Source: a bacterium (GTDB lineage Bacteria; UBA9089; JASEIO01). Taken from it: a stretch of 28,687 nucleotides of DNA. A program made the translations under genes and the position numbers. The notes beneath the pieces were generated by a model, which was given only the letters and a program-made list of their open reading frames with translations, was not told the DNA's origin and did no database searches. Below, piece after piece: positions 7,090 through 15,857 of this stretch (within the stretch, counting starts at the first letter, position 1; each line of letters begins with the position of its first letter). The stretch lies in contig JASEIO010000018.1 of assembly GCA_030017475.1 (NCBI GenBank), forward strand, positions 1 to 28,687. Direction: 5' to 3'.

Positions 7090-8067
7090 ATGAGGATGTC
7101 AGTTTCAAAAATCACTAAAGGTGTTTTGAAGGATCGCGATATTGACTTTGATACAGCAATTGGATTATTGGATGAAGGATTACTTGACTTAATAAAAGGG
7201 GCAAATGAAATAAGGGAACATTACAAAGGTAAAATCGTTGACCTTTGTTCAATAATAAATGCAAAATCTGGCAGATGTAAAGAAGACTGTATATTTTGTT
7301 CACAATCTATTCATTATAAGACAAATATAGATGTCTATCCATTTGTAGGGGTTGAAAAGGTATTGAAGGCAGCAAGAAATGCAAAGGATATGGGTGCTAA
7401 TAGATTTGGAGTGGTTATAAGTGGTAAAGGGATAGGTGGGACAAAAGAGCTACGTTCAATCTGTGAGACTATTAGTAAGCTGAAAGAGATAGATATCTTT
7501 AGATGTGCCTCTTTAGGAATATTAACTTTGGATATTGCTCACGCTTTGAAAGATGCGGGATTAGAGGGTTATCATCATAATTTAGAAACATCCAAAAGCT
7601 ATTTTAGAAACATTTGTACTACCCACAGATTTGAAGAGAGACGAAAGACAATTGAGATAGCAAAAGAGGTTGGATTTAGGGTATGCTCCGGTGGAATATT
7701 TGGCTTAGGAGAGACTATGGAGCAGCGAATTGAGTTAGCTTTCATATTAAAAGAATTAGACGTTGACTCTATTCCCATAAATATCTTAAATCCAATTCAA
7801 GGAACCCCTGTTGAATCCCAGCCACCAATTCCTCCATTAGAAATTTTAAGGATTATAGCTATATATAGATTTATCCTACCCAAAAAGGACATTAAGGTTT
7901 GTGGTGGACGAGAATATGCCCTTCGTGACCTGCAAGCCTTGATGTATTTAGCAGGAGCAAATGGAACCTTAATTGGAAACTACTTAACCACCCCTGGACG
8001 TCCACCAAAAGAAGACATTCAGATGATTAAAGATTTAGGGTTAGTACCAAAAAGGAGCTGTAAGTAA
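7090..8067 (+). CDS. bioB: Biotin synthase (radical SAM)
   Basis: A 325-residue radical SAM enzyme that inserts sulfur into dethiobiotin as the last step of biotin synthesis. The sequence shows CSIINAKSGRCKEDCIFCSQ with the CxxxCxxC motif (C63, C67, C70) for the 4Fe-4S/SAM cluster. Other family blocks are YHHNLETSKSYF, CSGGIFGLGET, and NILNPIQGTPVE, and the C-terminal CGGREYALRD block carries the arginine region associated with the second cluster. The length is normal. The first ATG (7090) overlaps the region between the promoter -10 and the expected transcript start. The ATG at 7096 may be the true start, read from a leaderless mRNA. No other biotin genes are nearby. Confidence 0.95.
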   Translation: MRMSVSKITKGVLKDRDIDFDTAIGLLDEGLLDLIKGANEIREHYKGKIVDLCSIINAKSGRCKEDCIFCSQSIHYKTNIDVYPFVGVEKVLKAARNAKDMGANRFGVVISGKGIGGTKELRSICETISKLKEIDIFRCASLGILTLDIAHALKDAGLEGYHHNLETSKSYFRNICTTHRFEERRKTIEIAKEVGFRVCSGGIFGLGETMEQRIELAFILKELDVDSIPINILNPIQGTPVESQPPIPPLEILRIIAIYRFILPKKDIKVCGGREYALRDLQALMYLAGANGTLIGNYLTTPGRPPKEDIQMIKDLGLVPKRSCK

Positions 8068-8106
8068 TAAGGTTTTAAACCCATTTCCCTCTCACTTATC
8101 ACTTAC
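8060..8106 (+). other. Imperfect inverted repeat at the end of bioB
   Basis: GTAAGTAATAAG (8060-8071, covering the bioB stop) pairs with CTTATCACTTAC (8095-8106), with one mismatch across a 23-base loop. No proper T-run follows, so this is at best a weak terminator or an mRNA 3'-end structure. Confidence 0.3.
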
Positions 8107-8135
8107 GCAGGCATTGATTTTACTTTTGATTTTTA

Positions 8136-8164
8136 TTGACAAACTTAACCCTATGTGTTATAGT
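8136..8164 (+). promoter_or_regulatory. Near-consensus sigma70 promoter of the rplU operon
   Basis: TTGACA (8136-8141), a 17-base spacer, then TATAGT (8159-8164). It lies just upstream of the rplU ribosome binding site, leaving a leader of only about 20 bases. That is too short for a structured L21-type leader. Confidence 0.85.
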
Positions 8165-8190
8165 CTAATATGCTAAAGGTGGTGATCTAA

Positions 8191-8499
8191 TTGTATGCAG
8201 TGGTAGAAACCGGAGGAAAACAGTATAAAGTAGAAGAAGGAGATAAGATCAAAGTGGAGAAGCTTGAGGCTTTAAAAGGAGAGGAGATAGAATTGACGAA
8301 AGTTTTGATGATAAAAAAGGATGGGGATGTTATAGTCGGAGAGAAAACAAAAGGGATAAAAATAAAGGCAAAGGTTTTAGGACATGGAAAACATAGAAAA
8401 ATTAGGATCTATAAATTTAAAAGAAGGAAAGGATACAAACGAAAGATTGGACATCGCCAACTTTATACCGAACTGTTGATAAAAGAGATACATGCATGA
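8191..8499 (+). CDS. rplU: 50S ribosomal protein L21
   Basis: A 102-residue large-subunit ribosomal protein with the L21 signature: MYAVVETGGKQYKVEEGDKI at the start, then GHGKHRKIRIYKFKRRKGYK and GHRQLYTELLIKEI. The start is a TTG at 8191, chosen because an extended ribosome binding site (AAAGGTGGTGATC, 8175-8187) sits just upstream and the protein aligns from that residue. It is the first gene of an eleven-gene operon. Its stop overlaps the prp start, giving tight coupling. Confidence 0.97.
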   Translation: MYAVVETGGKQYKVEEGDKIKVEKLEALKGEEIELTKVLMIKKDGDVIVGEKTKGIKIKAKVLGHGKHRKIRIYKFKRRKGYKRKIGHRQLYTELLIKEIHA

Positions 8500-8828
8500 T
8501 AAAGGTTAAAATAGAGCGGGATAAAAATGGGCATATTATTAAATTTTATGGCGTAGGACATGCCAGATTCCGCAAAAAGGGAGAGGATATAGTTTGCGCT
8601 TCGGTGTCCGTACTTTTACAAACCGCAAGGCTTGGTCTAAAGGATTATCTACATCTAAATGTGGAGGCTATAAAAAGAGATGCCTTTTTAGATGTATCAA
8701 TTGAAGGAGGTGATTCACGAGAGAAGGCTGATATTATTCTCGAGACAATGGTTTTAGGATTAAAGGCCATTGAAAATAGTTATCCAGGGTATCTTAAAGT
8801 AATAGACAGTAAAAAAAATGGAGATTAG
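8496..8828 (+). CDS. prp: Ribosomal-processing cysteine protease Prp (YsxB family)
   Basis: A 110-residue member of the Prp family, encoded between L21 and L27 as in Firmicutes. The catalytic pair is present at the canonical positions: H22 in YGVGHARF and C34 in GEDIVCASVSVLL. In Staphylococcus, Prp removes a short N-terminal extension from L27 that would block the peptidyl transferase centre. Here the L27 gene next door has no such extension, so the protease has no obvious substrate. It may cleave another protein, act non-catalytically in L27 or ribosome assembly, or be an evolutionary leftover. It overlaps rplU by four bases. Confidence 0.92.
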   Translation: MIKVKIERDKNGHIIKFYGVGHARFRKKGEDIVCASVSVLLQTARLGLKDYLHLNVEAIKRDAFLDVSIEGGDSREKADIILETMVLGLKAIENSYPGYLKVIDSKKNGD

Positions 8829-8865
8829 GGTTCTTCAATCTCCATACTTGAAAGGGGTGATTTAA

Positions 8866-9120
8866 ATGGCTCATAAAAAGGGGCTAGGGTCTTCTCGAAA
8901 TGGAAGAGATAGTGCATCAAAACGATTGGGAGTAAAAAGAGGAGATGGTCAGTTTGTTACTGGTGGTACAATCTTGGTTAGACAAAGAGGAACGAAGTTT
9001 TTCCCTGGCTTTAATGTAGGAAGAGGCAGAGACGATACCTTATTCGCTAAGGTTTCAGGGTATGTAAGTTTCTCTGGTGGTAGAAATTCAAGGAAGAAGA
9101 TTAGTATTGTTCCGGCATAA
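8866..9120 (+). CDS. rpmA: 50S ribosomal protein L27, without N-terminal extension
   Basis: An 84-residue protein beginning [20 protein letters not shown], with [20 protein letters not shown] and the [20 protein letters not shown] core. The start is certain. An in-frame TAA (8863-8865) lies directly before the ATG and AAAGGGGTGA is well spaced upstream, so no Prp-cleavable leader can exist. The N-terminal AHKKG, which reaches the peptidyl transferase centre, is thus produced directly, as in E. coli. It sits between prp and obg. Confidence 0.97.
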   Translation: MAHKKGLGSSRNGRDSASKRLGVKRGDGQFVTGGTILVRQRGTKFFPGFNVGRGRDDTLFAKVSGYVSFSGGRNSRKKISIVPA

Positions 9121-11464
<2,344 letters not shown>

Positions 11465-11479
11465 TCTCAAGAGGTATAG

Positions 11480-12727
11480 ATGGATCATATAATTGAGCTT
11501 GCAAGAAAGGCAAAGGATGCATCTCGGACTTTAGCGAATATATCGAGTGAAGTAAAAAATAAAGCCCTGCTCCTAATGGCTGAACATATTAGGGAAAATA
11601 GGGATAGGATAATTAAAGAGAATGAGATCGATGTAAGGGATGCAAAAAGGGCTAATTTATCGAGTGCCTTTATAGATAGGCTGACTCTTTCTGAGCATAG
11701 GATAGAAGGGATGATAAATGGATTGAAGGATGTGGCAAGTTTACCTGATCCAGTTGGTGAAATTATTCGGATGTGGCGTAGACCAAATGGATTGCAGGTA
11801 GGTAAAATGAGAGTTCCATTAGGGGTAGTTATGATAATCTACGAGTCCCGTCCAAATGTGACTGTCGAGGCAACCTCCTTGTGTCTAAAATCTGGAAATG
11901 CAGTAATACTTCGAGGAGGTAAAGAGGCGTTCCGCTCCAATCGAGTGATTGCTAAGATTTTGAGAGATTGCTGTAGAGAGGTTGGCATCCCTTCGGAAAG
12001 TGTATCGTTTGTAGAGACAACAAGTAGAAAGGCAGTAAAGGAATTGATAAAATTCGATGATTGTATAGATGTAATCATTCCGAGAGGTGGAGAAGAGATG
12101 ATTAGAGAGATAAGGAATGAGGCACGGGTTCCGGTAATAGCCCATGGCAAAGGAAATTGTCATGTTTATATAGATAAGGATGCGGATTTACAGATGGCAT
12201 TAGATATTGCCTATAATGCAAAGGTACAAAGGCCAGGTGTATGTAATGCTATGGAGACTTTACTTGTCCATAAGGACAAAGCGCGGGAATTTTTACCTAA
12301 AATCGTTCGGATGTTAAAAGATGCCAAAGTTGAAATTAGAGGATGTAAAGAGACTAAAAAGATTGTAGGAGATATAAGGGATGCAACTGAATCGGATTGG
12401 TTTACAGAATACCTTGATCTAATTCTTGCAGTTAAGGTAGTAGATTCGATCGATGATGCAATCTCTCATATAGCTAAATATGGCTCTTGTCATACAGAGG
12501 CAATTGTTACATCCTCTTATGAAAATTCACAAAGGTTTCTGCGGGAGGTTGACGCAGCAGCAGTATTTGTCAATGCCTCAACCCGCTTTACAGATGGCGG
12601 GGAATTTGGATTAGGGGCAGAGATAGGAATATCTACACAGAAATTACATGCCCGTGGTCCAATGGGATTAGAAGAACTAACCTCTACAAAGTTTATAATA
12701 TTTGGTGAAGGACAGATCAGGGAGTAA
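11480..12727 (+). CDS. proA: Gamma-glutamyl phosphate reductase
   Basis: A 415-residue NADPH-dependent reductase, the second enzyme of proline synthesis. It belongs to the aldehyde dehydrogenase fold. Family blocks are GKMRVPLGVVMIIYESRPNV, LKSGNAVILRGGKEA, VIIPRGGEEMIR, and QRPGVCNAMETLLVH with the catalytic Cys at 255. The C-terminus has FVNASTRFTDGGEFGLGAEIGIS and KLHARGPMGLEELTS. The length is normal. AAGAGGT precedes the ATG. It directly follows proB, so the two proline enzymes are made together. Confidence 0.97.
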   Translation: MDHIIELARKAKDASRTLANISSEVKNKALLLMAEHIRENRDRIIKENEIDVRDAKRANLSSAFIDRLTLSEHRIEGMINGLKDVASLPDPVGEIIRMWRRPNGLQVGKMRVPLGVVMIIYESRPNVTVEATSLCLKSGNAVILRGGKEAFRSNRVIAKILRDCCREVGIPSESVSFVETTSRKAVKELIKFDDCIDVIIPRGGEEMIREIRNEARVPVIAHGKGNCHVYIDKDADLQMALDIAYNAKVQRPGVCNAMETLLVHKDKAREFLPKIVRMLKDAKVEIRGCKETKKIVGDIRDATESDWFTEYLDLILAVKVVDSIDDAISHIAKYGSCHTEAIVTSSYENSQRFLREVDAAAVFVNASTRFTDGGEFGLGAEIGISTQKLHARGPMGLEELTSTKFIIFGEGQIRE

Positions 12728-12730
12728 AAA

Positions 12731-13321
12731 ATGGCTGAACCTAAACAGCCAAAGATCGGGATATTAGGTGGTACATTCAATCCTATCCATTATGGACACC
12801 TGATTGCTGCAGAATGCGCCTTGGTAGAGTATAGGCTACAGGGCGTTATATTCGTACCCTCATTTAATCCACCCCATAAAGAGGAAGAGGTGCTTAATGC
12901 AAGACATAGGTATCTAATGACCATCTTAGCTACATCAAACCACGCTCGCTTTACTGTCTCAGATATTGAGATTAAAATGGGTGGAAAGTCTTATACCAAA
13001 AATACCTTAGAGGAATTCAAAAAGATCTATGGTGATATGATTAGGCTTTGCCTGATTATTGGAACAGATGTTATTCCGGAAATAGACACCTGGAAGGATA
13101 TAGAGACATTACCTTCCTTATGTGAGTTTATTGTAGTATCTCGGCCAGGATACCCCTTTTCGTTTAATGAGATATTAAAGGATGCATATAAACTAAAGAT
13201 ACCAGGGGTAGATATCTCATCGAGCGATATTAGAGAAAGGGTGAAAAAGGGGAAGTCTATCAAATATCTAATTCCCGAAGAGGTTCGAGACTATATCTAT
13301 AAATATAGACTTTATAGATAG
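12731..13321 (+). CDS. nadD: Nicotinate-nucleotide adenylyltransferase
   Basis: A 196-residue nucleotidyltransferase that makes deamido-NAD from nicotinate mononucleotide and ATP. The sequence shows GILGGTFNPIHYGHL with the HxGH nucleotide-binding motif, PSFNPPHK, LIIGTDVIPEIDTWKDIE and the C-terminal VDISSSDIRERVKKGKSIKY block. LIPEEVRDYIYKYRLY completes the usual end. The ATG is three bases after the proA stop, and AGGGAG inside the end of proA serves as ribosome binding site. A nadD-yqeK-(LCP)-rsfS order is common in bacteria and supports the call. Confidence 0.96.
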   Translation: MAEPKQPKIGILGGTFNPIHYGHLIAAECALVEYRLQGVIFVPSFNPPHKEEEVLNARHRYLMTILATSNHARFTVSDIEIKMGGKSYTKNTLEEFKKIYGDMIRLCLIIGTDVIPEIDTWKDIETLPSLCEFIVVSRPGYPFSFNEILKDAYKLKIPGVDISSSDIRERVKKGKSIKYLIPEEVRDYIYKYRLYR

Positions 13322-13350
13322 GATGGAGATAAGGGAGGAGATATCCTCTT

Positions 13351-13935
13351 ATGGATATAGAAAAGATAAGGAAAGAATTGAAGAAAATGCTTTCTTCGAA
13401 AAGATACGTTCATTCTTTAGCTACAGAAGAGATGGCCGCTTTTTTAGCCAAACAACATAATTATGAATCCCACAAGGTAAGGATTGCCTCCCTTTTACAT
13501 GATTGCGCTAAAGATCTTCCCTTGGATACCCAGAAAGATTATATTATGCGTTATGAAATTGTTTTAGATGAGATTGAGTTGAAAGAACCTAAATTGTGGC
13601 ATGCTGCCATTTCGCAAGAATTGGCCAAACGTAAATTTAATATCTATGATTCGGAGATCCTACAGAGTATTCGAATCCATCCAACAGGGGATAAGGACAT
13701 GACATCTGTAGATAAGATAGTGGTATTGTCTGATTACCTGGAACCAAATAGAAATTTCAGGGATAATGAGAAGATAAAAGTGATTGCTATGAAGGATCTA
13801 AATCAAGCCACAATTTTGGTATTAACCTCTAAACTTTTACATGTGATAAAGAAGGGTAGTCTTATCCATCCAAGAACAATCGAAGCGAGAAATGATCTAT
13901 TGTCCATCAGAGATTTCGCAAACAATTCCGCTTAA
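13351..13935 (+). CDS. yqeK: YqeK family HD-domain nucleotide hydrolase
   Basis: A 194-residue HD-domain metal-dependent phosphohydrolase. Visible motifs are HSLATEEMAAFLA (first His), RIASLLHDCAKDLP (the HD pair), KLWHAAISQELAK, RIHPTGDKDMTSVDKIVVLSDYLEPNR (His, Asp and the EPxR end). In this family the enzyme cleaves diadenosine tetraphosphate symmetrically. It follows nadD by about 30 bases with a strong AGGGAGGAG ribosome binding site, its usual neighbour order. It is cytosolic. The call is secure at family level; Ap4A activity is inferred from the family. Confidence 0.92.
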   Translation: MDIEKIRKELKKMLSSKRYVHSLATEEMAAFLAKQHNYESHKVRIASLLHDCAKDLPLDTQKDYIMRYEIVLDEIELKEPKLWHAAISQELAKRKFNIYDSEILQSIRIHPTGDKDMTSVDKIVVLSDYLEPNRNFRDNEKIKVIAMKDLNQATILVLTSKLLHVIKKGSLIHPRTIEARNDLLSIRDFANNSA

Positions 13936-13986
13936 CCGGAAGTCTCTGTTTTCGGAATGTGTGCTACAGCAGGAAAGAGGGTATAA

Positions 13987-14898
13987 TTGATTCCCATTCA
14001 GCAAAAAGTTTGTAAAAGAAGAAGAAAGACCTCTTCAAAGATTAATTTAAGGGAGATGATCTTAAATCTTAAGAGATTGCATGGAACAATAGTCTTCTTA
14101 GCCGTTTTTTTATTAGTCGGGATTTTTATTTACAAAAATAGCGGCGCAGTAAATAGGATGCTTTTCTTAGATAAAAGGATAAATGTGCTTACTTTATGTG
14201 TAGATAAAATCGCATGTGGAAGACAGATTGATACCATATCTTTAGTAAGTCTTTCTCCAAGAACAAATCAGGTGCATGTTTTGTTTATCCCTATGGATAC
14301 TATGCTTAAAGTGCATTACAAAGATCTGACTAAGCCTATGAAGATCAATCACATCTACTTAAGGGGAGGTCCAGTTTTACTTGGGTCATGTATTGAAAAA
14401 ACCTTGGATACCAAAATCCCTTTCTATGCCATATTGGATTATTCGGGCATAAAGAAGATAGTTGATATATTAGGTGGAGTCCGAGTGGATGTAAAAAAAG
14501 GGATGAGATACATTGATAAAACAAAAGGTGTATATATTAACATTCCAAAAGGACAACAGTACCTTTGTGGAGAAAAGGTAGTTCAATATATCCGTTTCAT
14601 CCCAAAAGAAGATGGAGAGAGAGTTAAACGCCAACAAGAGATAATTAATGCTTTAACTAAAAAGGTATCTAAACAAGATCTATTTAGATCAAAGAGGTTG
14701 GTCAGGATTATAAAGAGATATATAAAAACAAACCTTTCTCTTCGTGATACTATAACCTTATGTAGCTTAGGTAAAAAGGTAGATGGCAAGATCTCTATCT
14801 TTACAATAGAAGATCAACCAGTGTATGCCAATGGAATAGACTATTGGAAGATAAATTTGGTTAAAGCAAAAAAATTATTGAAAGAATTAAACACATAG
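13987..14898 (+). CDS. LytR-CpsA-Psr (LCP) family protein
   Basis: A protein of about 303 residues with a basic N-terminus, one membrane helix (about 33-50) and an extracytoplasmic LCP domain. Segments include RQIDTISLVSLSPRTNQVHV, KINHIYLRGGPVLLGSCIEK, FYAILDYSGIKKIVDILGGV and LCGEKVVQYIRF with ERVKRQQEI. LCP enzymes move polyprenyl-linked glycans onto cell-wall or other acceptors. The usual IPRDT block reads IPMDT here (M103), so one commonly conserved Arg is missing, while R79, D82, R203, R212 and R215 look conserved. The start is TTG at 13987 behind AGAGGG; an ATG at 14056 is an alternative that would shorten the basic tail. It lies between yqeK and rsfS, as is common. Confidence 0.85.
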   Translation: MIPIQQKVCKRRRKTSSKINLREMILNLKRLHGTIVFLAVFLLVGIFIYKNSGAVNRMLFLDKRINVLTLCVDKIACGRQIDTISLVSLSPRTNQVHVLFIPMDTMLKVHYKDLTKPMKINHIYLRGGPVLLGSCIEKTLDTKIPFYAILDYSGIKKIVDILGGVRVDVKKGMRYIDKTKGVYINIPKGQQYLCGEKVVQYIRFIPKEDGERVKRQQEIINALTKKVSKQDLFRSKRLVRIIKRYIKTNLSLRDTITLCSLGKKVDGKISIFTIEDQPVYANGIDYWKINLVKAKKLLKELNT

Positions 14899-14949
14899 CC
14901 CCAAATCATCAGTTGTCAGTTTTTAACAATCAACTAATAACCAACAACT
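14899..14949 (+). repeat. Short TCAGTT/CAACTA-type intergenic repeat
   Basis: The gap between the LCP gene and rsfS is made of small direct and inverted copies of AGTTG/CAACT words (AGTTGT near 14912, ACAACT near 14944, with further copies between). A related low-complexity string with two TCTGACA copies lies at 15838-15860. Such strings recur in intergenic DNA of some uncultured bacteria. I see no function. Confidence 0.35.
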
Positions 14950-14962
14950 AAAAGGAGGTAAA

Positions 14963-15328
14963 TTGACCATTTCATCTAAAGAGATAGCTTTTGTAATACA
15001 GGATGCAGCATCTTCTAAAAAGGCTCGAGATATTGTAATTTTAGATATGCGTAATCTAACATATTTTACTGATTATTTTATCATCTGTTCAGGAGAATCA
15101 AAAGTTCAAGTTAAAGCGATTGCTGAGGAAATAGAAAAAACTTTAGACAAGAAGGATATTAAACTGGACCATATTGAAGGTTATGAAGAGGCTAATTGGA
15201 TTCTTTTAGACTACGGCGATGTTATTGCCCATGTCTTTTATGATGAAACAAGATTTTACTACGACTTAGAAAATCTATGGGGTGATGCAAAGAGGGTTAC
15301 AAGAAAGATAGTAGAAAAGGGGGTATAG
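14963..15328 (+). CDS. rsfS: Ribosomal silencing factor RsfS (Iojap family)
   Basis: A 121-residue protein that binds L14 on the large subunit and blocks subunit joining when nutrients are scarce. Family blocks are DIVILDMRNLTYFTDYFIIC, SGESKVQVKAIAEEIE, HIEGYEEANWILLDYGDVIA and HVFYDETRFYYDLENLWGDA. The start is a TTG at 14963 with AAAGGAGGT just upstream; the protein aligns well from there. It is the tenth gene of the rplU operon and is followed after three bases by the GGDEF-like gene. Confidence 0.95.
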   Translation: MTISSKEIAFVIQDAASSKKARDIVILDMRNLTYFTDYFIICSGESKVQVKAIAEEIEKTLDKKDIKLDHIEGYEEANWILLDYGDVIAHVFYDETRFYYDLENLWGDAKRVTRKIVEKGV

Positions 15329-15331
15329 AAA

Positions 15332-15829
15332 ATGGTAATGTTTGGCGATATACACGATAAGGAAACTCAATATACGTATTTTAAAGAATGGGTAAGAGGA
15401 GAGATGAGAAGATCAGAACGATATCATCGTCCATTTTCTATAGTTGCCTTGGAAATTGGCTCTTCTAAAACTCAGGGTGATACAGAGGATATTATCTCTG
15501 AGGACATTATCTTTAAGATAATGGTTAAACTTCTAAGATATAAACAAAGGGCATCAGATTTTGTGGCTAGATTTGGAACCTCTGGCTTTATTATGATACT
15601 TCCTGAAACAGATAAAAAAGGGGCTTCTACTTTTACAGAAAGGATTAAGGTTCATCTAAAAGATTTTCTTTTAGATGAGGAAGGATTTGGAGATAAAGAC
15701 ATAGTAATAAGTAAAGGAATAGCAACCTTTCCCGAGGATGGTATGACAAATGATGAGTTATATAAAGTAGTCAATGAGGCCTTAAATGAATCCAAGAAGA
15801 AAGTAAGAGGTGATCCGAACACAAGGTAA
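15332..15829 (+). CDS. Degenerate GGDEF-domain protein
   Basis: A 165-residue protein that is almost entirely one GGDEF-like fold. RPFSIVALEIGS replaces the usual metal-binding DxDxFK strand. RASDFVARFGTSGFIMILPE aligns with the GGDEF hairpin, but the signature reads GTSGF (residues 82-86). TFTERIKV and VISKGIATFPEDGMTNDELY match the C-terminal part of the fold. With the signature and the metal Asp lost, it is not expected to make cyclic di-GMP. It could bind a nucleotide or another protein. It follows rsfS by three bases and ends about 30 bases from the convergent end of the chemosensory operon. There is no sensor or receiver domain. Confidence 0.75.
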   Translation: MVMFGDIHDKETQYTYFKEWVRGEMRRSERYHRPFSIVALEIGSSKTQGDTEDIISEDIIFKIMVKLLRYKQRASDFVARFGTSGFIMILPETDKKGASTFTERIKVHLKDFLLDEEGFGDKDIVISKGIATFPEDGMTNDELYKVVNEALNESKKKVRGDPNTR

Positions 15830-15857
15830 CCCAACTACTGATTTCTGACATCTGACA

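Noticed and set aside
8068-8190. Ribosomal L21-type leader RNA upstream of rplU
   Set aside because: The promoter at 8136-8164 leaves only about 20 bases of leader, too short for the known structure.
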